Source of the DNA: Oryctolagus cuniculus
Taxonomy: Eukaryota; Chordata; Mammalia; Lagomorpha; Leporidae
Assembly: GCF_964237555.1 (NCBI RefSeq)
Contig: NC_091445.1
Location: forward strand, 20,222,485 to 20,286,484
Reading direction: 5' to 3'
DNA: 64,000 nt
Shown here: piece after piece, positions 31,699-42,372 of the stretch
Layout of the letters: every line of letters starts with the position of its first letter
Numbering within the stretch: position 1 is the stretch's first letter
Program-made: the position numbers and the translations under genes
Notes under the pieces: model-generated
Told to the model about the DNA's origin: nothing
Database searches by the model: none
What the model saw: only the letters and a program-made list of their open reading frames with translations

Positions 31699-32075
31699 TG
31701 TGAAAAGCAGCCTCACCTGTCCACTCAAAGGATGGCCTCAGACCCAGGAAGTGCAGCAAAAGTGAGGCTTTATTAACGATCTTGCAGGACTGGGTGCCTG
31801 GTGGGCCAGCACATTCGGGTGGTTTATAGTAAGCTATTTATTTCCTAGCATGTGGGCCCCTCCCCCAGTTTCTAATTGGCTGAGTATCTACAGGATTACA
31901 AACTTCCTGGCATTTGCTTCAGCTGTTTTGGACACTAGCATCCTGTTTGCCTAAGAACTTTCAGGGTCATGTAACTTAGCTGTTAGGCTAGTTAGTTACT
32001 TGGCTATAATCTGTTTGCTAGCTAGTTGACTGTTCACAGCTGTACACCCTACTTTGAAAATGTTTACTGCTCACA
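31699..32075 (-). mobile_element. Solo retroviral LTR (377 bp), antisense
   Basis: On the minus strand it begins TGTGAGCAG and ends GCTTTTCACA, the TG...CA ends of retroviral LTRs, flanked by a perfect 5-bp direct repeat TGTAG. On the minus strand there is a CCAATTAG (CAAT-type) motif at about 31874-31881, a TATAAA at 31823-31828 and an AATAAA poly(A) signal at 31769-31774, followed by about 70 bp of R/U5-like sequence. This is the order of U3-R-U5. No primer-binding site, gag, pol or env sequence is adjacent, so it is what remains after recombination between two LTRs. The ERV family is not recognised and may be lagomorph-specific. The ORF crossing its left edge (31583-31765) is unrelated. 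Confidence 0.82.
31769..31774 (-). promoter_or_regulatory. LTR poly(A) signal
   Basis: TTTATT on the plus strand, AATAAA on the LTR strand, about 50 bp downstream of the TATAAA at 31828-31823. The spacing fits an LTR in which R lies between the two. Confidence 0.6.
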
Positions 32076-32080
32076 TGTAG

Positions 32081-32755
32081 GAAACTACATAACAATTTTC
32101 CTTCAATTCTTCTTCCTGCCCCCACCTTCCAAATCAAGTCAATGAGGAGATTAGATTATGCTATGTTTTCTTGAAATGGAGAAGATAAGAGGTCCTCAGG
32201 AAAACCTGAACACAGAGATGAGGCTTTTCCCTAGGTAAAGGGAATTTTTGAGGGATAATAAGATAAAAATCCATGGGATTGTGGGGCTGTGGGGGCTCGG
32301 GTCTTGCTGTTGAAGAGATACCTGGTGAGATGAGGGAAATCTTTTTTTTTTTTTTTTTCATGCAGAATGGCTGCATGAGTCCCAGCTACTGCAAAATAGA
32401 TGGTCTACTCAGAGGGGTTATTGAATAGAGGTCTATGAAGCATTTATGTGCTTGTAATTGTGGCAAGATCAAGAAAACCGATAAGGAGTGGTGAAGTATC
32501 CCCGAAAAGAAATGGGGATGCAAGTCTGAAGTCGCAAGTGGAGGGAATGATCACTAGAACTTGTTATGGGAGCTGTAAGCCCAGGAAAGAGTCACAAAAA
32601 GCCCTGCCATTGTTTGAAGAACACATCTGACACACAACCCCTCAGGAAGGCAGACAGGGGAACCTATACCCCATCATCAATCTTTTCTTGTGTCCTTACG
32701 TCTTCTGTCTGAATCCAGCTGGAAACTCAATGGCAAAAAGTAGCCTGACAAAATA
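32081..32755. other. Unique sequence, no feature supported
   Basis: Contains a T tract at 32342-32359. The open frame at 32448-32630 has no recognisable domain. Nothing else supported. Confidence 0.4.
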
Positions 32756-33990
32756 TGTAGTGTCTGATGAAATGTTCTAGTTTTCATTTCCCTAATAGTT
32801 AAGCATCTTTTCATGTGATCATTAGCCATTCATATAATTCTGGGGTGTTAATGTTTATTCTAATGCTTTGCTCATTTTAAAACTGGACTATTGGTCTCTT
32901 ATTATTGATTTGTAAAAAATCTTTGTTTTCTGGATACAAATACTACCATATATCACTTAACAACTGGGATATGTCCTGAGAAAGGTTTCGTTAGGCAGTT
33001 TTGTCATTGTGTTAACATCATAGCATGTACCGACACAAATTAAGACAGCTTTGATGTCACTTGGCTGTATTCTCTTAAGGGTCCACCATCGTATATATGT
33101 TCCATTATTGACCAAAACATCATTAAGCAATACATGACTGATTCTATCAGATACATGATGTACAAATATTTTCTTCTAGTCTGTGGATTGTCTCATCAAT
33201 TTCTTGATTGCATCCTGTGATATGCAAAAATTTTACATTTATATAAATTTCAACTTCTAGTGGATATCATATTATTCCTAGTTTTAGGAGGAAAGCATTT
33301 AACATTATACCACTAAATATGATATTGCATATTTTTCATATGTGCCTTTTATGTGGTTAAGGAATTTTCAATATGGTCCTAGTTTACTATGTGTTTGTAT
33401 CATGAAAGGATGTTGGAATTGTCCAATGCTTTTACTACATCTATTGAAATAATCATATATCATTTATTGCCCTTTTTTTCCTCTGATAAATATTATACCA
33501 TATTCATTTTTAGAAACAATCATTCATTAGTTGGTCATAGTGTGTAATATTTTTATATGCTTTTGTATTTTTCCTGACATTATATTAGGGTTTTTGCAAC
33601 TATATTCATAAGAGATATTAGTCTATAATTTTGTTGATTTTGTGATGTCTTTGTCTCATTTTGGTACCATAGTAATATTGGCCTCATAGAACGATTGAGA
33701 AGTATTCTTCCTTGTTCTATTTTCTGAAAGAGTTTACCAAGAATTAATGTTGATTTTTGTTTGATTATTTCATATAATTTACCAGTGAAGCTAGTTCAGC
33801 TTGGTCTTATCTTTGCAAAAATTTTTAAATTATGAATTCAATTAATTTCTTTATTATTTATAGATTAATTCAAATTTTCTCAGTCTTCTGAGTCAGTGTC
33901 ATTAATTTTTAACTTTATAACATTTTTTCCATTTCATATATATTATTCTAATTTTCTTCTTAGAAATATAAACATATATCTTCTATATCT
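32756..33990 (-). mobile_element. Ancient L1 (L1M-type) ORF2 fragment, interrupted
   Basis: Antisense and heavily decayed L1 ORF2. AGTTTTCATTTCCCTAATAG, ATTAGCCATTCATATAATTC, CTAGTCTGTGGATTGTCTC, ATCATGAAAGGATGTTGGA and ACATCTATTGAAATAATCAT follow the same order as 2950-4990 of the full-length L1 on the same strand, with large gaps. A small TIR transposon (32943-33140) splits it. Far older than the 181-8423 copy. Confidence 0.75.
32943..33140. mobile_element. Small TIR DNA transposon nested in ancient L1
   Basis: About 198 bp whose ends are imperfect inverted repeats: left CTACCATATATCACTTAACA, right end (complement) CAGTCATGTATTGCTTAATG. The middle contains GTTAACATCATAGCATGTAC and GGTCCACCATCGTATATATG. 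It resembles a widespread mammalian non-autonomous cut-and-paste element; I do not assign the family. It interrupts continuous L1 sequence, so it inserted after the L1. Confidence 0.7.
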
Positions 33991-34928
33991 TGAACTCGAG
34001 AATCTATAACCTCATAGATGAGAAAGGTGTGAGTTCATGTAAGTATAGTACAGTGTAAAAGGAGAGTCTACTTAAAAAAATAGTGTAGAGAAAACATAAA
34101 AATTTGTAAGAGAAAGATGTTATGTGTAAGTATATGTGCTTGGAGAATGGTGAGATAATGTAAGACTGTGAAATATATTATTTTTTTTTAGGTCTAATAA
34201 GATATTCAGAACTAGCAGTATTAGGAGACCATTCTCTATAAGCCACCTGTGTTTCTGTCCAAATTATGAACAAGGTCACTATTATCCTTTTTCCAGGTTA
34301 TCTTATCAAGGACATTTGTCTAGCACCCAGCTTTGGAAGACACAGACATTGCCTTTTCTCTGAAGCAAAGTACTATCACACCTCCTATTTAGTATAAAAC
34401 ACACATTTTTCGAAGTCCAGGGTTTGACTGCTATATTACAACCCACTATTTATACAGGTATTATTGGGCTCTCTTCATGTTGGCCTGTGGGAAATTGTGC
34501 TTAGGAAATGGTCTAGTAGGCAGTATAGAGGGAATCACAGTAGGGGAATGGGCACTGGTAAAGACACAGATGTCAAAAATGATAGAGAGCTATGTAATAG
34601 ATTTGCAGGGCCATGGGGTTATGGGCAGCAACCAATAGGCTTGGAAAAAGTACACAGGGTAGTAGACTTTGAGGTGCTATTATAATTTTATTAAAATTTA
34701 TTTGATAATAAAAGGGAAATAATGACTTTTGCAATAGGTATAATTTCCGTTTCTTAGTTGATGGCTTTTGAAATAGGTGTTAATTTATATTGCTTAAAAG
34801 AAACAGAATATATTTCCTCCTATCTCATAATTTGTGGAGAAATATATTGAAAATGAATTTTATTTATAAACATTCTTAGATTGGATTGCTTAAAATGCTA
34901 ATAAAATTCAATAGAGTATTTCATACCT
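33991..34928. other. Unique sequence, no feature supported
   Basis: AT-rich, no repeat or gene recognised. The open frame at 34464-34685 shows no domain. Confidence 0.45.
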
Positions 34929-35264
34929 TTTTTTAAAAAAAGATTTTATTTATTTATTTGAGAGGCAGTTATAGAGAGAGGAAAAGACAGAGAGAAAGGT
35001 ATTCCCATCTTCCGTCTTCTGGTTCACTCCACAAATGGCTGCAATGGCCATAGCTGGGCTGATCTGAAGCCAGGAACCAGGAGCTTCTTCCAGGCCTCCC
35101 TTCCAGGTGCAGAGGCCCAAGCAATTGGACCATCTTCCACTACTTTCCCAGGCCATAGCAGGGAGCTGGACCAGAAGAGAAATATCCTTGATACAAATCT
35201 ACGCTCATATGGGATGCCAGTGCCACAGGTGGAGGCTTTGCCTACTATACCACAGTGCTGGCCC
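34929..35264 (-). mobile_element. C repeat
   Basis: Antisense: AAAAGATTTTATTTATTTAT, GAGAGGCAGTTATAGAGAGA, CTTCTGGTTCACTCCACAAA, GGCCTCCCTTCCAGGTGCAG, CATATGGGATGCCAGTGCC and head ...CCACAGTGCTGGCCC. Moderately diverged. Confidence 0.92.
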
Positions 35265-35389
35265 ATTTACACTCTTCTTTTTTATTTAAAAGTTGCATTC
35301 CTTGTGAGTGGAAATTAAGTAATTTTATTAAAAATTGCTTATTTACTTATTTCAGTGATAGAATAAGAAAGAGAAAGATACATCTGTGA

Positions 35390-35671
35390 GGAGCTGGTGC
35401 CATGGCTCACTTGGTTAATCCTCCGCCTGTGGCACTGGCATCCCATATGGATGCCAGGTTCTAGTCCCAGTTGCTCCTCTTCCAGTCCAGCTGTCTGTTG
35501 TGGCCTGGGAGGGCAATGGAGAATGGCCCAAGTGCTTGGGCCCCTGCACCCACATGGGAGACCAGGGAGAAGCTCTGGCTCCTGGATTCGGATCAGCACA
35601 GTGCCGGTCGTAGTGGCCATTTGGGGGGTGAACCAACAGAGGGAGGAACTTTCTCTTTGTCTCTCTTGAGT
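35390..35671 (+). mobile_element. C repeat, 3' end missing
   Basis: Sense copy: GGAGCTGGTGCCATGGCTCA head, GGTTCTAGTCCCAGTTGCTC, CAGTCCAGCTGTCTGTTGTG, GGGCCCCTGCACCCACATGG, GGCCATTTGGGGGGTGAACC, then CTTTCTCTTTGTCTCTCTT and an abrupt end without the TGCCTGTC motif or A tail. Confidence 0.92.
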
Positions 35672-35739
35672 CAGCATTTCTACAGAAGGAAGGAAGAGCA
35701 AAACATTACTTCCATTTGTTAAGTTGGAATTAGAGAAAT

Positions 35740-36900
35740 AATGATTACATAATAAGTCTGGGAGATATCAGAGAAAGAACAGATATGATGAGCACAGCGA
35801 TGATTTTATTCTTCATTACATTGACTTTGATGTGTCTATGAGTCAACTGAAATGATGCTGGCCAGCAGGAAGTCAGGAATGAGAATCACTTATCTGGGAA
35901 AGTTCTCAAGCTAAAAACTGTCAGCATTTAATGAGTCTAAAGCAGATACATGGAGAGGAAAAGAAAGTGAGAGAGAAGAGAAGAAGGACCAGAGCTAAGA
36001 ATGTTTGTTGCAGCTCAATTCACGAAAGCTAAGATATGGAATCAACCCAGATGTCCATCAACTGATGACTGGGTAAAGAATTTATAGTATATATACACTG
36101 CAGAACACAACTCAGCTGTAAAAAAAGGAATTAACTTCTGTCTTTTGCAACAAAATGGATACAACTGGAAATCATTATACTTAGTGGATAAGCCCCAGTC
36201 CCAAAAAGACAAATACCATATGTTTTCCCTGATAACTCATAAAGTACATAAAATGTAATGTAAAGAATTGACATTGACACTTTGAGTCTTGATGATTGTT
36301 TATGATTCCTCTCTACTGTTGAGGGGCAGTGTTTCTTTTCTTCATACTATTTGTTGAACTCCTTACTTAGTGTAGGGTTAATTTTAGAGTATAAATTAAA
36401 CTGAAAGTAGATCACTGTAAAAATTAAGAGAGAGGACAGGAGAGGAGGGACGAGGAAGGGTAGAAGCATTGGTGGGAGGGAGCATAGGGTGGGAAGTATC
36501 ACTATGTTCCTAAATCTGTATGTATGAAATACATGAAATGTGTATACCTTAAATAAAATTTTACAAAAGAAGGAAACCTTGGAAGATGCCCAATACATGT
36601 TCAAGGGTGCAAAGAAGAGCACTCAGGGAAAGTAAATGAAGCATGCTTATCTTAGAATTTTAGAAGCTAAGAAGATGCAGTGTTTCAGAATAAAATGAAG
36701 GTTGTCTCTCTTGAGTTTTCATCAGGGCTAAGAAGAAGAGGTCTTGAAAATGCTTGTTCTGAGATTAAATGTTTATTTTTGAGAGAATACATCCAGTAGA
36801 GTGGTGGAAGTAAAAGGTAATTTGTGGAGGGCTGAGAAGAGAGCAGCAGTGGAAATATGAATATGTGGGGAATGTGAAGCCCTTTTCCAAAGATTTAATG
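35740..36900 (-). mobile_element. L2 ORF2-derived fragment split by L1
   Basis: Antisense L2. The left part 35740-36002 and right part 36561-36900 are collinear with the L2 RT coding region (e.g. AGAAGAGAAGAAGGACCAGA left, then GAAACCTTGGAAGATGCCC and AGTAGAGTGGTGGAAGTAAA right). The plus-strand L1 at 36003-36560 separates them. No frame survives. Confidence 0.55.
36003..36560 (+). mobile_element. 5'-truncated L1 3' end
   Basis: Sense L1 starting in the last part of ORF2 (TTTGTTGCAGCTCAATTCAC, ATCAACCCAGATGTCCATCA, TTTGCAACAAAATGGATACA, CCAGTCCCAAAAAGACAAAT). Then comes a 3' UTR with a purine-rich tract (36425-36490), ending AAATACATGAAATG...TTAAATAAAATTTTAC. This belongs to the same older L1 type as the twin-primed copy at 11913-12895. 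A possible 8-bp TSD (AAGAAGGA) is present on both sides but not abutting. Confidence 0.85.
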
Positions 36901-37042
36901 GTAAATTCCACTTTGGCCTAAGTAAGTACTTGGTTTTAGAAAGAAGTGGATATGAGCATGTTTGCTTACTGAGATCCACATTCATGAACTAGGTTAAATT
37001 GTGCTATTCTGTGGGCAGCACTAAAATTGTAATTTAGTAATA

Positions 37043-37166
37043 CAAGGCTATTTCAAAAAGTTCATGTAAAATATATTATGAAAAAGCTGCATGAATTTCA
37101 AGAATTTTTGCACCAAAATAAACCTGCCTTTTAATTCCATTTTGCATGAACTTTGTAAAGCCATCT
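37043..37166 (+). mobile_element. Small mariner-like TIR element with TA target duplication
   Basis: A 124-bp element with ends CAAGGCTATTTCAAAAAGTT and, on the complement, AGATGGCTTTACAAAGTTCA, flanked by TA at 37041-37042 and 37167-37168. The interior has TATTATGAAAAAGCTGCATG and TTTTGCACCAAAATAAACCT. It has no coding capacity. Related copies lie at 45936-46066 (inverse) and 16406-16820 (split). TA duplication and short TIRs suggest a Tc1/mariner origin. Confidence 0.75.
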
Positions 37167-37168
37167 TA

Positions 37169-38279
37169 TATTCTTACTGAGGAATAATAAGACTGAAACT
37201 CCAGCTGACCATTAGAAGAAGGAAAAGAAAACAGATTTTCAGATGATGGCAATGGCAAGGGTGAGTACAGCATTTATGAGATGGGAGAGCCATGCCAGAC
37301 TCTATGCCATCTCCTGCTTACAAATGAGCAAATCTGGTGGTATCTCTATCAGTGCCTGAGCCAGTTACTTGAGGTATGTGTATCTTATCTCCTGCCCTGT
37401 CCCTCAGTATTATTTGGGACTCTTCAACATAATTTAGGATTCATGTGGTGCCAATTGGTTGTATAATGAATATATGTAAGGACTCTGAGCCCTTAACTTC
37501 TCTTTTCTTGAGTCTGCCTCAATTTTTGAGCTTGAAGGTAAAGAAATAGCACACCCTTTCCATGATCCTGGATCTAGTGTTTCATGTTTCTAGATTCGCA
37601 CCAGCGTACTTGTCAGTCCCTTGGAAAGCTCTATTTTCCCTAACATAAAGGCTATAAAACTGAGCAAAGTGGACCCAGCAGCCTGTTTGAAGCCTTGTGA
37701 AGGGAGAAGGTGATGTGTTGTTATCATTAAAGACACACTCTATTAGAACTAATCAAATTGTCTTACAGGATGTTGCTTTGTCTGTGGAATAGACCACAAG
37801 AAGTGATTGTTCCATTTGACAGTAAGATGAAAAGCAAGAGGGGTGCTCAGATTTAATGTTTAAACTCCAGTCTTTTCAGAATAAATAGGCTCCTACAATT
37901 GGGAGACTCTGAAAATAGTAAATGGAACCGAAAGCATCTCAGAGCTCCTTGTTGACACCACATGGTCATAAACCCTTCAGACTCTGCAAAGAGATCGTAA
38001 AGCAAATTGCTTTTTCACAAGTAAACCGATTAAAGGGAGACAGAGCTTAGACATCGTGGAGCCTAATGAGGGTGTTTCAGGGAAATGATGCTCCTTTTCT
38101 AGAACAAATAATAAATTTTTGTTATGTGTGAGAAACAGAATTGCTCACAGGACTATGTCTTCAAGTGACAGGGTAGGCACTATGTTGTGTTTTCAGCTAC
38201 ACTGAGCTGAGAATCAGGACACTGGGATTCCTAATCTGACGTTAGCTCAGGGATCTTTTGGGCAATTAAAATGACCATT
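37169..38279. other. About 1.1 kb unique sequence
   Basis: No repeat or gene recognised. The open frame at 37281-37466 has no domain. Confidence 0.45.
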
Positions 38280-38295
38280 CTGGTTGCCTTTTCTT

Positions 38296-38332
38296 TTTTT
38301 TTTTTCCTCAAAGTTACAGAGAGGTTAGAGGC

Positions 38333-38378
<46 letters not shown>

Positions 38379-38632
38379 CTTCCATCCACTGGTTCACTCT
38401 CCAGATGGTCGGAATGACTGGAGCTGCACTGATCCGAAGCCAGGAGCTAGGAGCTTCCTCTGGATCTTCCCACAAAGGTGCAGGCGCCTAAGGGCCCATC
38501 TTCTACTGCTTTCCCAGGCTATAGCAGAGAGCTGAATGGGAAGTGGAGCAGCCGGGAGGCGAAACGGTGCCCATATGGGATGTTGGCACTGTAGGTGGAG
38601 GCTTTACCCACTGTGCCACAGCACTGGCCCCT
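38296..38632 (-). mobile_element. C repeat with long (GA)n and TSD
   Basis: Antisense: T run, TCCTCAAAGTTACAGAGAGG, GA array (about 38337-38376), CTTCCATCCACTGGTTCACT, GCTGCACTGATCCGAAGCCA, CCCATATGGGATGTTGGCAC, head ...CCACAGCACTGGCCCCT. TSD CTGGTTGCCTTTTCTT (38280-38295) against CTGATTGCTTTTTCTT (38633-38648), two mismatches. Confidence 0.94.
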
Positions 38633-38689
38633 CTGATTGCTTTTTCTTATTCGTCAATGAATAAATACTAACTTGTGGTTTTCAAATTA

Positions 38690-38850
38690 TTTATCTTACT
38701 TCATCCTCAATAGAATCCCATGAGGAAGCCATTATTCTTCATTCACACTGACAAGGAATCTGATTCTGAGAGGGTTTAAATGATGTATCTGAGGGAATAC
38801 AATGGCAAAGTCATAGAGCTAAGATTCAGCCCCAGTCTAGTGTTATTCCA
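38690..38850 (-). repeat. MIR fragment
   Basis: TTCATCCTCAATAGAATCCC, then a decayed GAGAGGGTTTAAATGATGTA and AAGTCATAGAGCTAAGATTC, the complement order of MIR. A small direct repeat (AGTCTAGTGTTATTCC twice, 38834-38849 and 38851-38866) sits at its edge. Confidence 0.6.
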
Positions 38851-39074
38851 AGTCTAGTGTTATTCCTTCTATAGTAACTGCCTTCCTTATGGCTCAATTG
38901 CATTTATTAATGCATGTGAATGTATTTATTAATGTTTGTTATCTCTTAGGAGTTATTAGCCAATTTCCTGTGTGTGTGTGTATGTGTGTTTATTTTCCCA
39001 ACTGAGTGATAAGCTGTTCTAAAGCAAAAGTCCTAATGTTAATATCTTTGTTCCTTGTCTCCCTACCCCCAACA

Positions 39075-39290
39075 AAAATCATCATTTATTTATTCATTCA
39101 TTCATAGAATCAGTGTTTAACAAAACATGGGTCAAGCACTTACTATGTGACAGGCTGTGTTACAGGTACACTGGTGAATAAAATAGATGATATTACTGAA
39201 CTCATTCACTTATATTCTAGTGGAAAGAGAAGCAAATAAATAATAAATGGCAAAGACTATGAAATACATTGAGAGATGCTCAGTGCAATA
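39075..39290 (-). repeat. L2 3'-end fragment
   Basis: TTTATTTATTCATTCATTCA, GGTCAAGCACTTACTATGTG with ACAGGCTGTGTTACAGG, CACTTATATTCTAGTGGAAA and AATAAATAATAAATGGCAAA are the complement of the L2 3' end in order. The best-preserved L2 tail in the window. Confidence 0.72.
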
Positions 39291-40189
39291 AAGAACTAGA
39301 TGGAGCAGGTAAAGGAGATTGCAAATGTGGCAGCAAGGGTTAGTTTGCAATTTTAAACAAGACCTTGGGGTAGGCTTTCATTTACAGCTGCATATTTGTT
39401 GCCTAAATTCACTGAGGAATATCCTCCAACAACTTCAAGACATAGATTTGTTACATACAAGGGGAGATGAGACCAGACTTTGGCTGTAATCCAAAATTTA
39501 CTGACACATATGCATTTCTCAGCAGAGAACTTTAGATCAATGTCTTTCATATGCATTCTACGACACCAGCAGTACAAGGTAGAAGTGGCCAAGGCACAAC
39601 CCAAATTTATGTCATGTCCTCTAGTATAGAAAGCTCAGGATCAGAGTATGGGTTTAAGGCAGTACTGGGCTTAGTTAGAAAAATGTGAGTCTATAAACAT
39701 CACAGATGTGTGATCAATAGCAAGGTAACAGGCTACAGGGGTTTTACACATTTATCAGCTAAATCAGAACCCTAAAGGGCAAAACTGCTCTAAATAACAT
39801 TAGCCAGATTTGTGATGCTGACTCAATGAGTTTGGATCCATAAACTAATACATGCATTGCAAGAAAGCATCTGTATGACAGTTTTTCGTTGGCGGCAGTC
39901 ACAATCCTGTTTCAGTCCAATTGTCAGTTGATACTCATGGGAAAATGCTGGTTTGGCTTGATCATTTTGGTTTTATTTTATGCTTTCTTTTTTAACTTTG
40001 TTCCCACTAGTTTTAATACTTTTTTCCCCTTGTTCTCTGTAATTCTGTATTTTCTGCTTGTTCTTTTCCTTTGTTTCTTCCTTTCATTTTCAAAGTTACC
40101 CCTGCTTCCTTTTTGATTTTCCTTTTCCTTAATTTTTAAAATTATTCTTCCTCCCCTCTCCCTCCCTCTGTTCCTTCTTATTTTCCTTA
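39291..40189. other. Unique sequence; T-rich stretch at 39985-40190
   Basis: No gene or transposon supported. The T/C-rich stretch gives low-complexity open frames on both strands (39889-40116, 39978-40205). Confidence 0.4.
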
Positions 40190-40270
40190 AATATTTATTG
40201 TGCATCTAATATGTATGGAGCCAGGCATTGTGCTGATTGTTGCAAACACACTGTGTTTTTTACAGTGGTA
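40190..40270 (-). repeat. L2 3'-end fragment, short
   Basis: AAATATTTATTGTGCATCTA then GGAGCCAGGCATTGTGCTGA, the complement of the L2 tail. Short and diverged. Confidence 0.5.
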
Positions 40271-40779
40271 AAAAACAGAGGGTAATGTAAGAGACTGTAT
40301 TATACTTGCCAACCCAAAAAGAAATTTGCACTAATTCTGGTAGATTTTATCATGAAGAAAATGAGTGCACTAAGGAAGAATAGCAGTGGACTTGCTGTAC
40401 ACCTGAAGAGGTAGGCAGGATCTCCCTGAGCTAAAAGAAGGAAAAGCACTACTCAGGTCAAAGACAGGGACGAATCCTCTAGAGACAGAATAATACCATG
40501 GAGAAAAACCTTAGAGATGGCAAGGACTAGGAGATCTTGTTTAAAAGTTGTTTTTGCAGGATCATAGTTTGGAAGGCAGTCTAGGCATAGTGAGACAGGG
40601 AGTACCAGAGGGCTTTCCTGAATTCCTCTTTGTTTCCTCATTCCCATTTAGCATGGACATGAGTAAGTTACTTATCGGAGCAAATCCTTTTTGTGTGTGT
40701 GTGTGTGTGTTTGTTTTAAGGTTAATACTGGTCAAAATGAGTAGAAGATAGAACATGATGCAACGAAAAAAGAGTAGCA

Positions 40780-41045
40780 AATGACATACTTTCATTCTTT
40801 TTTATGGTCAAATACTATTCCATTGTGTGTATATCGGACACATTTTCTTTATCCATTTATTTGTTGATGGGCAGTTAGGTTTATTCCATATCTTGACTAT
40901 TGTGAATAGTACTACAACAAACAGGTATTTCTTTGACATAATTATTTTATTTCCTTTGGATATATAACTAGTAGTGGCACAGCAGTATCAGGTAATAGTT
41001 GTACTTTTGAGTTTTTTGAGGAAACTTCATGCTGTTTTCCACAAA
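40780..41045 (-). mobile_element. Ancient L1 ORF2 C-terminal fragment
   Basis: Antisense L1: ATACTATTCCATTGTGTGTA, TTTCTTTATCCATTTATTTG, TTGTGAATAGTACTACAACA, TATTTCCTTTGGATATATAA, TTTTTTGAGGAAACTTCATG. This is collinear with 2585-2815 of the full-length copy but much more decayed. Starts and ends within ORF2. Confidence 0.75.
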
Positions 41046-41750
41046 GATTACTGATTTATTTAAAGATGAGAAAACTGAGCTATGTTTTAATGGTTCCATT
41101 TTGAATGACTTATTGTAAGTGAGTGATGAAAATGCATAATATGTGGTAAAAATCATTTGTAGTCCTGAGAAATAAAAACGTTATCTGTCATGAACTAGAT
41201 CATTACCGGATCTCTGAAGTTACCAGCAATAAAATAGGTATGCAGCCCAAGATTTCCTACCTGTAAAACTTCATTTCGATGACTTTTGTGCAAGTTATAA
41301 AGACTTATTTTGTGTATAATACGTGTTTTGAGTAGAATATTTTAGTAAAAATTCCTATGCTACCCCTTTTCCTAAAGACTGAATTTAATTTACTGAAAGT
41401 TGATGGGAAAAGTAATTCATTACTTGTTGATTTACTTTTTTAAAGTTTTAAAAATCAACATCTCTCCTAATATGGCAAGTTAAGATAAAATATGATATGA
41501 TGTTTCATTTGATTCTTGGGTACCAATATGGATTTGCCTTTGTGATTTCTAAAAAAAGGGGAGCTCTCAAGGGATAGCAAAGACCAGAACTAATGAAGAA
41601 TGGAGAAAATACTAAGGAGGGCTTAGTGGCTGATCCAATATGGCAATTAACAGAAAAGAAAAGTTTAGAATTGTGTATATGCTTCTATTTTAAATTAATT
41701 ATCGGACAGGAGAGGGTCAAGTTTATTTGGAAACCAAACATTTAATGTAC
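41046..41750. other. Unique sequence, no feature supported
   Basis: AT-rich, no repeat or gene recognised. Confidence 0.45.
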
Positions 41751-42008
41751 CTCTTTGCCTTCTCCCCTTCCTTCATCCTCCTCCCTCCCTTCTTTCTTTT
41801 CCTCCCTGCCTCCCTCCCTCCCTCCCTTCTTTCCTCCCTCCCTCCCTCCCTCCCTTTTTTCCTCCCTCCCTCCCTCCCTTCTTTCTTTTCCTCCCTGCCT
41901 CCCTGCCTCCCTCCCTTCTTTCCTCCCTTCTTTCCTCCCTTCCTTCCTTCCCTCCTTCCTTTGTCCCTTCCTTCCTCCCTTTCCTCCTTCTTTCTTTCCC
42001 TCCTTCCA
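41751..42008. repeat. Long polypyrimidine tract (CCCT/CTTT)n
   Basis: About 258 bp almost wholly C and T on the plus strand, built from CCCT, CTTT and TTCC units. A higher-order repeat is visible: TTCTTTCTTTTCCTCCCTGC occurs at about 41790 and again at about 41880. Open frames through it on both strands (Pro/Leu/Ser-rich, or Gly/Arg/Glu-rich) are composition artefacts. Confidence 0.95.
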
Positions 42009-42174
42009 TCAGGTATACATCTCTGAAGAATTTACCATGGGCAAGGAATTACAGGATCCTCAGGATTAAGAGCAGGGGATTGAGGCATGCCTGGACGTTT
42101 CCTTGGAAATTTTCATGGGCTGGTATCCTAGGTTTATTTTTATGACTTCAGAACTTAAGAATGTCTTTTTCCTG

Positions 42175-42372
42175 GAGGCCAATTTGAAGCTTCCTCTGGG
42201 TCTCCCATGTGGGTGCAAAAGCCCAAATCTATGGTCCATCCTCTGCTGTTTCACAGGAGCATTAGCAGGAAGCTGGTTCAGAAATAGAGCAGCCAGGAAT
42301 CAAACTAGCACCCATTTGAGAATCCAACACTTCGGGCCAGGACTTTAACTCATTGCACCACAGTGCTGGCCC
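42175..42372 (-). mobile_element. Old C repeat, 3' half missing
   Basis: Antisense body and head only: TTGAAGCTTCCTCTGGGTCT, CCCATGTGGGTGCAAAAGCC, GAGCATTAGCAGGAAGCTGG, AGCAGCCAGGAATCAAACTA, head ...CACCACAGTGCTGGCCC. The GA stretch and A tail are absent, so a deletion or rearrangement removed the 3' part. Confidence 0.85.

Noticed and set aside
39978..40205. Basic, Lys/Arg-rich 75-codon frame
   Set aside because: Result of a T/C-rich stretch read on the minus strand. No other support.
41727..42069. Open frames of about 100 codons rich in Pro, Leu and Ser (and Gly/Arg/Glu on the other strand)
   Set aside because: They run through the polypyrimidine tract; a two-letter sequence lacks stops by composition. 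No start context, domain or homology.
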